From: Nocardia aurantia
GTDB taxonomy: Bacteria; Actinomycetota; Actinomycetes; Mycobacteriales; Mycobacteriaceae
Reading direction: 5' to 3'
Length of the DNA stretch: 64,000 nucleotides
NCBI RefSeq assembly: GCF_009604425.1
Contig: NZ_WEGI01000004.1
Span: 62,001-126,000 of the forward strand
Part shown: in pieces, positions 1 through 8,495 of the stretch
Numbering within the stretch: the first letter of the stretch is position 1
Layout: the number at the start of each line of letters is the position of its first letter
The notes under the pieces: model-generated
Told to the model about the DNA's origin: nothing
Databases searched by the model: none
What the model saw: the letters and a program-made list of their open reading frames with translations, nothing else
Program-made: the position numbers and the translations under genes

Positions 1-2311
1 CCGGTCGCGGCTCGGTCGCGCGGCCGTCGCGCGTACCGGGGGCGAATCCGGCGGATAAGCCGGATACGGCGCCGTTGTGCGTGCCGGCCGCGGCGTCGCG
101 TGCGGCGCCCCGCTGCGGTTCGGCCGTGGTGACCTTGCGCGGTTCGGCGGTGACCCGGCGCGGTTCGGCCGTGGTGACCTGGCGTGGTTCGGCCGCGGCG
201 ACTTGACGTGGTTCGGCGGCGGTGACCTGGCGTGGTTCGGCGGCGGTGACTTGGCGTGGTTCGGCGGCGGCGACCCCGCGCGGTTCGGCCGCGGGGATCC
301 GCTCCGACTTCACCGTGGTGATCGGCGGCGACGCGGGGGCGGGGGCCGGCTCGGCCTTCGGGGCTCGCAGCGGATCCGGTTTCGCCTCGGCCACCGCGGC
401 CGGTTCGGCCAGGAGTTCGGTGGGCAGCAGCATGCGGGCCACCACGCCGCTGACCGGCGATACAGTCAACTCCACCTCGACCCCGAGCCGCGCGGCCAGC
501 CGGCCGACGACGTAGTGGCCCAGGTAGCGGGTGGGGGACAGCAGGAAGTCGGTCTCGCCGCGCAGCCGGGAATTGGCCTCGGCCAGCGCTTCCGGCGGCA
601 TGCCGACCCCGTGGTCGACGACCGCGAGCATGTACTGCCGGCCGAGCCGGCGGCCGTAGATCTCCACCTCCAGATCCGGTGGGGAGAAGGCCAAACCGTT
701 CTCGATGAGCTCGGCGACCATGTGCGCGAGCTCGCTGACCGCCGAACCCACGATCGGCGCGTCGTCGACGCGGCGCAGGATCACCCGGCGATAGTCCTCG
801 ACCTCGGACAGCGCGGCGCGCAGGACATCGGTCAGCGCGATCGCCTCGGTCCAGCGGCGCGGGCTGGCCTCGCCGACCAGCACCAGCAGGCTTTCGGCGT
901 TGCGGCGCATGCGCGTCGCGAGGTGGTCGAGCTCGAACATGTTGGCCAGCGCCTTGGGATCGAGCTCCTCCTCTTCGAACTGGCTGATCAGGCCCAGTTG
1001 GCGGCGGACCAGATTCTGGTTGCGCCGCCCCAGATTCGCCAGCGACTCGGAGGTGTTGTGACGCAGCAGCGCCTGCTGCGAAGCGAGTTCGAACGCGGTG
1101 GTCTGCACTCGATCGAGTGCCTGTGCGACGGAGGCGATCTCGGCGCTGGCGCGGGGTTTCGTGCGAATCGGTTCCGGCGGCGCGGGCTCGGCGTCCGCCT
1201 GCCAGGCCGAGATCAGTTCCGGCAGACGGTGTCCCGCGACCTCGTCGGCCTCGCCGGCCAGCGCGGTGAGTGGCCGGGCGATCGACCGCACCGTCGCGAT
1301 CGTGACCGCGATCTGGGCCAGCAGGGCCAGCAGGGCGACGGCCAGGCAGCCGATGAACTGGATACCGGCCAGATTGCGCAGGTGCTCGGCGCGCTGCACG
1401 GTGTCGGCGGCCACCGAGCGCTGCACGTCCCGTTCGGCGTCGATGAGCCCGGACATGTTGACCCACCAGGTGTTCGGATCGATCACGCGGGTCAGCGGAC
1501 CGTCGGCGGAGGCGATCGCCACTCCCTCCGCCGCGGCGGCGCGACCGGCGTTCTCGCTGCGGAACACGGCATCCAGCTTCGCGCGCTGCGCGGACGTGGC
1601 GTCGCGGACGAAATCGGCTTGCGCCGCCTGCCGCAGCCCGCGGATATCGCTGAACTGGACGTACTCGCCCTGACCGAATTCGTTCTTGACGAAGATGCCG
1701 TTGAGGAAGCCGCGGGTCTGGCCGGTGTACTCCTTCAGATCGCCGAGTGCGTACAGCGCCTGCAGATCTCGCCACAGGTCGGTGTCCCGGGCCAGGTCGG
1801 CGCCGGGCCGTACTCGCTGCACGGCCGCGATGGCGTCGGTATAGAAGCGGAAGACCCGGTTGGCGTCGATGCGGTGGGTATCGAGATCTGCGCGGGTGGC
1901 GGTGAGGCCGGCGAACTGCTGCAATGCCGTGCGCACATCGGCGTTGCCGGGCACGCCACCGTCGGCGAGGGCGGCGTCGAGTGCCCGGCGGGTGGCGTCG
2001 ACGGCGCCGCGCTGGCCGATCAACTGATCGTGCATGGAGTTCTGGCCGTTGGCCACGCCGACCGACAGGCCGCGCTCGCGCTGCGCCTCGTGCACGAAAT
2101 CCTGCACCGCCGAGGCCAATCCGATGGCCCGCACGGTGTCCTGCGAGGCGCGGTAGCGGCCGGAGACGTCCACGATGATCACGGCCAGCAGGGTGAGCAC
2201 CAGCACCACCGACACCATCAGCATCCGGGTGAGCTGCCCGCGGATGGTGGGCAGGCGCCTCCGCCGGCGATCGCCATCGTCCGGCAACAGAGGTGCTCGA
2301 CGGAATTGCAC
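1..2311 (-). CDS. Conservon-type (CvnA-like) nitrate/nitrite-sensing-domain sensor histidine kinase, 3' end outside window
   Basis: The start is GTG at 2311 with AAGGAG five bases upstream; the frame stays open to the window edge, so about 770 residues are seen and the C-terminus is missing. Order: Arg-rich N-terminus, membrane helix at about residues 30-47, a long extracytoplasmic part resembling the NIT domain, a second helix near 315-340, a HAMP-like linker, then a conservon-type core with RRNQNLVRRQLGLI and FELDHLATRMRRNAESLLVL, and an ATPase domain with ELIENGLAFSP (N box) and VDHGVGMP (G1). A classical phospho-acceptor histidine box is not evident, as is usual for this group. An AEPR-rich repeat tail follows. 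In actinobacteria such kinases normally head a conservon with roadblock, DUF742 and small GTPase genes; those would lie to the left of this window. Exact ligand unknown. Confidence 0.88.
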   Translation of the reverse strand, partial: MQFRRAPLLPDDGDRRRRRLPTIRGQLTRMLMVSVVLVLTLLAVIIVDVSGRYRASQDTVRAIGLASAVQDFVHEAQRERGLSVGVANGQNSMHDQLIGQRGAVDATRRALDAALADGGVPGNADVRTALQQFAGLTATRADLDTHRIDANRVFRFYTDAIAAVQRVRPGADLARDTDLWRDLQALYALGDLKEYTGQTRGFLNGIFVKNEFGQGEYVQFSDIRGLRQAAQADFVRDATSAQRAKLDAVFRSENAGRAAAAEGVAIASADGPLTRVIDPNTWWVNMSGLIDAERDVQRSVAADTVQRAEHLRNLAGIQFIGCLAVALLALLAQIAVTIATVRSIARPLTALAGEADEVAGHRLPELISAWQADAEPAPPEPIRTKPRASAEIASVAQALDRVQTTAFELASQQALLRHNTSESLANLGRRNQNLVRRQLGLISQFEEEELDPKALANMFELDHLATRMRRNAESLLVLVGEASPRRWTEAIALTDVLRAALSEVEDYRRVILRRVDDAPIVGSAVSELAHMVAELIENGLAFSPPDLEVEIYGRRLGRQYMLAVVDHGVGMPPEALAEANSRLRGETDFLLSPTRYLGHYVVGRLAARLGVEVELTVSPVSGVVARMLLPTELLAEPAAVAEAKPDPLRAPKAEPAPAPASPPITTVKSERIPAAEPRGVAAAEPRQVTAAEPRQVTAAEPRQVAAAEPRQVTTAEPRRVTAEPRKVTTAEPQRGAARDAAAGTHNGAVSGLSAGFAPGTRDGRATEPRP
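118..297 (-). repeat. 24-nt tandem repeat coding an A-A-E-P-R-x-V-T octapeptide tail
   Basis: About seven imperfect 24-base units (GGTTCGGC plus a variable GGTGAC part) lie in the cytoplasmic tail of the sensor kinase. Each codes roughly Ala-Ala-Glu-Pro-Arg-X-Val-Thr. One unit is shortened by a codon. The period is a multiple of three, so copy-number change would keep the frame. Confidence 0.8.
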
Positions 2312-2579
2312 GTGTTCTCCTTGTTTCCCGCTGACGCACGGCCTCCGGTCGCCCGGTCCGGAGAATCAGAAGCAACCTGACACATGCGGGTCGGATTTGC
2401 AAGGCAGGCACCTCCGTCCGGCCGAAGGCCCATGTGACACACGGAACTCGACACGCCGGATGCTATGGGCACAGTGCGGTGTCGACTGCGGCCGACCCGG
2501 TGTAGTGCGGACGGGAATGCGAAACAATTATTCGCACGCGGGCTCACCGCCGAGCCCGGAAATCTGGAGGAGCGCGATC

Positions 2580-3196
2580 ATGTCTTCCGGCAGTCCCGTC
2601 TATCCGATCCGCGTCCGTGGCGATCTCGACCCGGCGCTCTCGCGCTGGCAATGGATCGTCAAGTGGATTCTGGCAATTACCCGCGCGGACTTTTCGACTT
2701 CAATGTGGGTGTGCTGCGGTGGAGTTGGCGGGTGCAGTTCTATGCGGCGGCGCTGGGCACCGATCGCTATCCGCCGTTCAGCCTGAGCGTGCACGCCGAT
2801 TATCCGGCCGACCTCGAGGTCGATTATCCGGAACGGTTGAATCGCGGTCTCGTACTGATCAAATGGTGGCTGCTGGCGCTGCCGCAATATCTGATCGTCG
2901 CGGCGCTCACCGGCGGGGGCATGCGCTGGATGAGCGGCGGGCACCACGACGGCGGCGGCGCGATGATCTCGCTGTCGGCCGTGTTGTTCCTGGTGGCGGG
3001 GTTCGGGCTGCTGTTCACCGGCCGGTATCCCGGCGGGGTGTTCGCGCTGCTGGTGGGGGTGTACCGGTGGTCGATCCGGGTGCAGGGCTACGCCTCGCTG
3101 TTCACCGACGAGTATCCGCCCTTCCGGTTGGATCAGGGCGCGCGGGAGCCGGCGCCGGAGTCGGAGCAGCCGGTGGGGTCATCCGGAACCGACTGA
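2580..3196 (+). pseudogene. DUF4389 membrane protein gene broken by an internal frameshifting deletion
   Basis: An ATG at 2580 behind GGAGGAG opens a DUF4389-like N-terminus ([24 protein letters not shown]), but from about 2678 this frame turns to nonsense and stops at 2786. The rest of the protein continues in another frame from [18 protein letters not shown], about 2677, to the stop at 3196. The second half has the family repeat [21 protein letters not shown] preceded by a membrane helix. The first half has the matching [16 protein letters not shown] but lacks the helix expected before it. The simplest reading is loss of roughly 70-90 bases, not a multiple of three, at the GGCAATTACCC junction. 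A sequencing or assembly error is possible. If real, the product is a 68-residue fragment unless the downstream frame is re-initiated. Confidence 0.75.
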
Positions 3197-3257
3197 ACCA
3201 CAATCGTTCTCGTCCACCGCGCCCGGTCCGCCGGGGCGCGGTGGCGTCGTGGATGTC

Positions 3258-4316
3258 TCAGCCGGGGTGGCGGCCGGGCGCGCGCAGCGGGGCCCGGGCG
3301 GCCGCGGCCGTGGCGGTGGGCAGCACGATGCGGGCCGGCCGGACGTCCGGGATGCGCGATTCGTAGATGCGTCGCACCACGTCCTCGATGTCGGGTTCCT
3401 CGATGGACAGATCGCGGACCTCGGCGCGTGCCGAGACGGCGGTGAGAAGCTGTGCGGCGGTGGTGGTTTCGGCGTCGAACGCCAGGCGCTGCCGGACGCC
3501 GCCGCCCTCGGTGGCGATCAGCTGCGCTCCCGGCAGGCCGTCGAGTTCGGCGGTGGGACCGGTCAGGTCGACCACCAGCACCCGGCGCACGCCGACGGTG
3601 CGCGCCAGCCCGGTGAGGGTGCCGTCGTAGACCAGCCGGCCGTGGTCGACCACCAGCACCCGCTCGCACAACCGCTCGATGTCGCCCATGTCGTGGGTGG
3701 TCAGCAGCAGGGTCGTGCCGCGCTGGACCCGCTCGTAACTGAGGAACTCGCGTAGTCGTTGCTTGGACAGCACGTCGAGCCCGATGGTGGGCTCGTCGAG
3801 AATCAGTAGTTCGGGCGAATGTAGCAGCGCCGCAGCGATTTCCGCGCGCATACGCTGCCCGAGCGAGAGTTGCCGGACGGGGGTGTCGAGGGTTTCGGTC
3901 ATCTCCAGTTGCTCGACCAGTTCGTGGGTGCGCTTGCGGGCGCCGTCGGGTTCGAGCCGGTGGATGGCCGACAGGATGGTGAACGATTCGCGCAGCGGCA
4001 GATCCCACCACAGCTGCGAGCGCTGCCCGAACACCACTCCGATCCGACCGGCCAGTTCCCGGCGCTGCCGCACCGGTTCCAGCCCACAGGTGTGCACCGA
4101 CCCGGACGTGGGCACCAGGATGCCGGTGAGCATCTTGATGGTGGTGGATTTGCCGGCGCCGTTGGCGCCGATGTAGCCCACGGCGGCACCGGATTCGACG
4201 CTGAAGCTCATCCGGTCGACGGCCGTGATGGTCTCCCGGCGGCGCCGCCTGTGCCGCTCGTCCCGCCGACGCAACACGAATTGTCTGGTGAGTTCGTGGA
4301 TCTCGATCGCGTTCAC
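3258..4316 (-). CDS. ABC-2 type transporter ATP-binding protein
   Basis: 352 residues from GTG 4316, whose first bases overlap the stop of the upstream permease (GTGA), so the two are translationally coupled. Motifs: Walker A GANGAGKST, signature LSLGQRMRAEIAAALL, Walker B LLILDEPTIGLD and the H-loop TTHDMGDIE. The C-terminal part is a regulatory extension typical of exporter ATPases. It forms one minus-strand operon with the two permeases upstream, which belong to the ABC2_membrane_6 (DUF990) type; such systems export unknown substrates in many Gram-positives. The long open frame upstream of 4316 in this reading frame is antisense noise over the permease gene. Confidence 0.93.
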   Translation of the reverse strand: MNAIEIHELTRQFVLRRRDERHRRRRRETITAVDRMSFSVESGAAVGYIGANGAGKSTTIKMLTGILVPTSGSVHTCGLEPVRQRRELAGRIGVVFGQRSQLWWDLPLRESFTILSAIHRLEPDGARKRTHELVEQLEMTETLDTPVRQLSLGQRMRAEIAAALLHSPELLILDEPTIGLDVLSKQRLREFLSYERVQRGTTLLLTTHDMGDIERLCERVLVVDHGRLVYDGTLTGLARTVGVRRVLVVDLTGPTAELDGLPGAQLIATEGGGVRQRLAFDAETTTAAQLLTAVSARAEVRDLSIEEPDIEDVVRRIYESRIPDVRPARIVLPTATAAAARAPLRAPGRHPG

Positions 4317-5140
4317 CCGCCGCCTCCCTGATAGTGACGTACACCCAGCCGCCAGAACGTCAGTGCAAGAGCCCAGATCCACAGTGCAGCACCCGGAGAC
4401 GCCCACGCCAGTCCGGCGGGCAGCCAATCGGGGCCGCGGAGGTCCAGTAACGCGATCGTGGGCAGGTACGCGACGAAGGCCACGGGGACGGCGAAACCGA
4501 ACAGGATCGTCAACGGGAGGCCGAACACCGAGGTCGGCTGTTGCGCGGCGAACGAACCGCCGTAGGTGAAACTGTTGGTCAGTTCGGAGCCGTCGATCAG
4601 GAAGAACTGCAGTCCGGCGGCGCCTACGAACAGGCCGCCGAAGATCGCGACGCCGCAACCGAGCGAGAATACGAGCAGGACGAATTTCGTTGCGGTCCAG
4701 TGGATGTCGTTTTCGACGAGGCCGACGGAGAGCACCACGGCGGCGACCGCGGCGCGGGTGAGCCGGCGCAGCGAGATGTCGCTGGTGATCAGTTGCAGCA
4801 GCAGTGGTTGCGGGCGCAGGTGGAAGGCGTCCAGGGTGCCCAGGCGGATGTAGGTGGGCAGGGTGTCGGTGTGGCCGACCGCGATCTGCGCGATCGCGAA
4901 GGTGAGGTTGCTGAGCCCGAACAGCAGCAGCATGCCCTTCATGTCGAGTCCGCCGAGGAATCGGACGTTGTGGTAGATCACCCACACCTCGGCGAATTCG
5001 ACGATGCCGACCAGCAGTGACGAGAGCATGTCCGCCGCGAACGACAGTGGGTAGGCCCGCTGGGACCGCATCCTGGAACGGAGCACGGCCCGATAGGGCG
5101 TGAACCAGTTCCCGTACGGTACCGCCGGCGACTCACCCAC
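4313..5140 (-). CDS. ABC-2 family permease (DUF990-like), second membrane subunit
   Basis: 275 residues with about six hydrophobic segments: one around SLLVGIVEFAEVWVIY, one in GMLLLFGLSNLTFAIAQIAVG, one in AAVAAVVLSVGL and others to the C-terminus. The hydrophilic YGNWFTPYRAVLRSRMRSQRAYPLSF start is characteristic of ABC2_membrane_6 proteins. It overlaps the preceding permease gene by 8 bases and the ATPase gene by 4, giving a compact permease-permease-ATPase operon. Probably forms a heterodimeric channel with the 5133-5945 product. Substrate not inferable. Confidence 0.88.
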   Translation of the reverse strand: MGESPAVPYGNWFTPYRAVLRSRMRSQRAYPLSFAADMLSSLLVGIVEFAEVWVIYHNVRFLGGLDMKGMLLLFGLSNLTFAIAQIAVGHTDTLPTYIRLGTLDAFHLRPQPLLLQLITSDISLRRLTRAAVAAVVLSVGLVENDIHWTATKFVLLVFSLGCGVAIFGGLFVGAAGLQFFLIDGSELTNSFTYGGSFAAQQPTSVFGLPLTILFGFAVPVAFVAYLPTIALLDLRGPDWLPAGLAWASPGAALWIWALALTFWRLGVRHYQGGGG

Positions 5141-5945
5141 CCTGTACCTCCAGTTTCCGCCGGCCCGCGCGCAACAGCGCGCGGCCCAGGGCGAGGGCCG
5201 TGATCACCCAGAAAACCTGTACGGCAAGAATTCCCGCAGCCTCTCCCCCGGTGGCATGCCCCGACAGCACGTCGATCGGTCCCTGCAACTGGGACGGAAA
5301 CGGGCTGAGGTTCGCCAGTGTACGCAGCCACCCGGGGAACAGGTGGACGGGAACGAAAAGTCCCGCCAGGAATGTCGCGACGATCTGATAGAGCAGCCGG
5401 ATGCCCCGGGTCTCCACCAACCAGAAACCGACCAGCGCGACCGCGAACAGCAGCAGGAACGAAATGCTCACCGCCAGTACGACACTGATCGCGCCGAGCA
5501 CGTACGGCAACACGCCGTGCGGCGGCTGGAGTTGCAGGAACAGCATGCCGGCGGCCACACTCGGCAGCCCGCGCAGCAGCAGCGTGCACCCGGCCCGGCC
5601 GAGATCACCGGCCAGATAGCAGAATTGGATGTCGATCGGGCGCAGGAAGTCGATCGCCACGTCGCCGGTGCGGATCCGCTCGACCAGATCCAGCGGTGGG
5701 CCCATCACGCCGAGCGCGCCGAGCAGACCCTGCGAGAGCCAGACGTAGGCGCCGATCGAATCGGGCGTGTAGCCACCGAATCCGGCGGAGGTGCGCACGG
5801 CGGCCAGCATCACGGAGGCCCGGACCAGACCGAACACCACATTGGTGAACATGCCGGCGAACATCGCCATCCGGTAGTGCCATTGCCTGCGGAAACCCGC
5901 TTCGGCCAAACGAATGTAGACGTCGGGTCGCGCGTGCACAATCAC
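5133..5945 (-). CDS. ABC-2 family permease (DUF990-like), first membrane subunit
   Basis: 270 residues from GTG 5945 (a second in-frame GTG follows two codons later). The sequence has the N-terminal YIRLAEAGFRRQWHYRMAMF stretch, followed by several membrane helices (FTNVVFGLVRASVMLAA, AVSISFLLLFAVALVGFWLV and others) and the RTGDVAIDFLRPIDIQ motif common in this permease family. First gene of the exporter operon; the 199 bases upstream separate it from the divergent EctB-like gene and should contain both promoters. Confidence 0.88.
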   Translation of the reverse strand: MIVHARPDVYIRLAEAGFRRQWHYRMAMFAGMFTNVVFGLVRASVMLAAVRTSAGFGGYTPDSIGAYVWLSQGLLGALGVMGPPLDLVERIRTGDVAIDFLRPIDIQFCYLAGDLGRAGCTLLLRGLPSVAAGMLFLQLQPPHGVLPYVLGAISVVLAVSISFLLLFAVALVGFWLVETRGIRLLYQIVATFLAGLFVPVHLFPGWLRTLANLSPFPSQLQGPIDVLSGHATGGEAAGILAVQVFWVITALALGRALLRAGRRKLEVQGG

Positions 5946-6144
5946 ACCACGCTATGGTGCTCGGCTCGGGTTCACAACCTGTCGGCAGACTCCCGAATGT
6001 TCCGAAAGTGATACCGCGCGGTTGCCGAGCTGCGATCCTGGCGGTTCGCCGAAACTCTTGTGGCCAGGCCCTGTTCAATGTTAGAAACAGGTACATTTCA
6101 GATTGTTGGGGCCGGTCCCGGCTCCCGCCCGGCGAAGGACCGCC

Positions 6145-7446
6145 ATGACCACAGTCTTCGAAACACTCGAATCGAACGTGCGCAGTTACTGCCGGGCGTG
6201 GCCCACGGTCTTCGACACCGCCCGCGGCGCCTGGCTGCGCGACGAGAGCGGCCGGGAATACCTGGACTTCTTCGCCGGCGCCGGTGCGCTCAACTACGGC
6301 CACAACAACCCGGTGCTGAAATCGGCTCTGCTGGAACATCTGTCGCGGGACGGCATCACCCACGCACTGGACATGAGCACCACCGCGAAACGCGATCTGC
6401 TGGTCGCGCTGCGCGATATCGTGCTGGTGCCGCGCGGATTGGACTACAAGGTGCAGTTCCCCGGGCCGACGGGAGCGAACGCGGTGGAGGCCGCGCTGAA
6501 ACTGGCCCGCAAGGTCACCGGGCGCACCGCGATCTGGAACTTCACCAACTCCTTCCACGGCGTGAGCCTCGGGGCGCTCGCGGTGACCGGCAACGCCGCC
6601 AAACGGGCCGCCGCCGGCGTACCGCTGGCACACGCGGTGCCGATGCCCTACGACGGCTACCTCGGCGACGATCCCGCCGCGGGCCCGGCCTGGATGCGAC
6701 GGGTGCTCGACGATTCCGCCTCCGGATTGGACAAGCCCGCGGCGGTGATCGTGGAGACCGTGCAGGGCGAGGGCGGGGTGAACGTGGCGAGCGGGCAGTG
6801 GCTGCGCGCCCTCGCCGAATTATGTTCCGCCCGAGGCATTCTGCTCATCGTCGACGATGTGCAGATGGGGTGCGGGCGGACCGGTCCGTTCTTCTCCTTC
6901 GAAACGGCCGGGATCACTCCCGACATCGTCGTGCTGTCGAAGTCGATCGGTGGATACGGGCTGCCGATGGCACTGGTGCTGCTGCGGCCGGAATGGGACC
7001 AGTGGGCGCCCGGCGAGCACAACGGCACCTTCCGCGGCAACAATCCGGCGTTCGTCACCGCCCGGGTGGCGCTCGAGCACTACTGGACCGGCGACGGCCT
7101 CACCGCGTCGACCCTGGCGCTGGGGGAGCGGGTGCGAGACGCGCTGGACGAGCTCGCCGCACGGTATCCGGGGGTGTCGGCCCGCGGCCGCGGGCTGGTG
7201 CACGGGCTGGCGTTCGCGGACGTGTCGGTGGCGGGCAAGGTCTCGCGGCTGGCCTTCGAGCGCGGGTTGCTGGTGGAGACCTCCGGGCCGGACGACGAGG
7301 TGGTGAAACTGCTGCCGCCGCTGACGGTCACCCCGGACGAACTCGGGTACGGCCTGACCCTGCTCGCCGAGGTGGTGGACGAGATCTGCGCGGGGTCACC
7401 GGCGGTGACCGGCACCGTGCGGGCGCGTTTCACAGGCTGCGGCTAG
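6145..7446 (+). CDS. ectB: Diaminobutyrate-2-oxoglutarate aminotransferase family protein (EctB-like)
   Basis: 433 residues, class III PLP aminotransferase closely resembling EctB: FFAGAGALNYGHNNP near the N-terminus, TGANAVEAALKLARK, VETVQGEGGVN, the VDDVQMGCGRTG segment and the PLP lysine in VLSKSIGGYGLPM. EctB makes L-2,4-diaminobutyrate from aspartate semialdehyde, the first step of ectoine synthesis, and homologues supply diaminobutyrate to siderophores or peptides. No ectA or ectC gene is in the window, so the pathway it serves here is unknown. The next gene is an IclR regulator 103 bases downstream. Start chosen at ATG 6145 behind GAAGGACC. Confidence 0.85.
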   Translation: MTTVFETLESNVRSYCRAWPTVFDTARGAWLRDESGREYLDFFAGAGALNYGHNNPVLKSALLEHLSRDGITHALDMSTTAKRDLLVALRDIVLVPRGLDYKVQFPGPTGANAVEAALKLARKVTGRTAIWNFTNSFHGVSLGALAVTGNAAKRAAAGVPLAHAVPMPYDGYLGDDPAAGPAWMRRVLDDSASGLDKPAAVIVETVQGEGGVNVASGQWLRALAELCSARGILLIVDDVQMGCGRTGPFFSFETAGITPDIVVLSKSIGGYGLPMALVLLRPEWDQWAPGEHNGTFRGNNPAFVTARVALEHYWTGDGLTASTLALGERVRDALDELAARYPGVSARGRGLVHGLAFADVSVAGKVSRLAFERGLLVETSGPDDEVVKLLPPLTVTPDELGYGLTLLAEVVDEICAGSPAVTGTVRARFTGCG

Positions 7447-7549
7447 GTTCGCCACAGCTGGAAGAGAATCTGCTCGGGCACAGTCGGCAGGCCACGGCAG
7501 GGCGCCGGGCAACCGCTTCGCATCCGGCTCGGCTGAAGGACTCGCTCTC

Positions 7550-8359
7550 ATGGCCAGATATTCCAACGGTGAATCCGTGCTGTCCCGGCTGGCGCGGCTG
7601 TTCGAGGCGTTCGGCCCCGAGACCCGGTCGTCGACGGTGTCGGAACTGTCCGAGCGCACCGGCATCCCACTGCCGACGGTGTCGCGCATGGTCGCCGAAC
7701 TGGTCGAGCGCGGCTGGTTGCAGCGCGATGCCGACCGGCGGGTGTGGATCGGCGTGCGGATGTGGGAGATGGTCAGCCGGGCCGCGCCGATGCGCGAATT
7801 GTCGCGCACGGCCGTGCCGTTCATGACCGAACTGCACGCCCGCATCGGCCAGCACGTGCACCTCGGCGTGCGTGAGGGGCACGAGGTGCTGATCATCGAG
7901 CAACTCTCCGCCCCGGTCGCGGTGCGCAGCGCGGTGTCGACCGCGAGCCGGTTGCCGCTGCACGCGTCCGCACCCGGATTGGTCCTGCTCGCGCACGCTC
8001 CCGCCGATGTGCAGGAGGCGGTGCTCGCCGAACCGCTGCGCGGCTACACGCCGCACACCGTCACCGACCCCCGCGCGCTGCGGACGGTGCTGAGCCGGGT
8101 CCGGCGGGCCGGCGCGGCCTACTGCCCGGGCCTGATCGATCCCGTGGCGACCTCGATCGCCGTGCCGTTGCGGGCCGCGGACGGGCAGGTGATGGCGGCG
8201 TTGTCGGTGGTGTTGCCCAACACCGAGTCGGCGACGGCGATGGTTCCCGCGGTCCGGGCCGCCGGGGTGCGTATCTGCCGTGCGCTGGCGGATCGCCGGG
8301 TCAGCGAGCTGGCGGTGATCTCCGAGGACCCGCGTCCGCTGCGGACGGGGACATTGTGA
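7550..8359 (+). CDS. IclR family transcriptional regulator
   Basis: 269 residues: N-terminal winged helix-turn-helix (about 8-65, with LSERTGIPLPTVSRMVAELVE) followed by an IclR effector domain (about 75-255; LHARIGQHVHLGVREG, SASRLPLHASAPGLVLLA, RAADGQVMAALSVVLP). It lies between the EctB-like gene and the sugar ABC operon. Either could be its target; the dyad at 8409-8433, just past its stop and before the binding-protein gene, is a possible site for it or for the ROK protein encoded after the permease. Confidence 0.9.
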   Translation: MARYSNGESVLSRLARLFEAFGPETRSSTVSELSERTGIPLPTVSRMVAELVERGWLQRDADRRVWIGVRMWEMVSRAAPMRELSRTAVPFMTELHARIGQHVHLGVREGHEVLIIEQLSAPVAVRSAVSTASRLPLHASAPGLVLLAHAPADVQEAVLAEPLRGYTPHTVTDPRALRTVLSRVRRAGAAYCPGLIDPVATSIAVPLRAADGQVMAALSVVLPNTESATAMVPAVRAAGVRICRALADRRVSELAVISEDPRPLRTGTL

Positions 8360-8408
8360 GCTGAACCACACCGTTGCATAATTGTGATACTCGGCGCGCT
8401 GTCGGTCG

Positions 8409-8433
8409 CATATGTTGTTGGCTACAACATATG
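8409..8433. promoter_or_regulatory. Perfect 10-bp inverted repeat, probable operator of the sugar ABC operon
   Basis: Arms CATATGTTGT and ACAACATATG separated by TGGCT, 63 bases before the binding-protein ATG. A perfect AT-rich dyad in a 70% GC genome directly upstream of a sugar transporter fits a ROK or IclR operator. Which regulator binds is inferred only from proximity. Confidence 0.75.
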
Positions 8434-8495
8434 GCCGACGCCACATCCGTACCCGACGGGCCGGCGTTCGGTCGCCAGCTCGAAAGGTGCATCTG

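Noticed and set aside
77..2380. 767-codon plus-strand open frame over the sensor kinase
   Set aside because: It is antisense to a gene with clear family motifs; long antisense frames are common at 70% GC.
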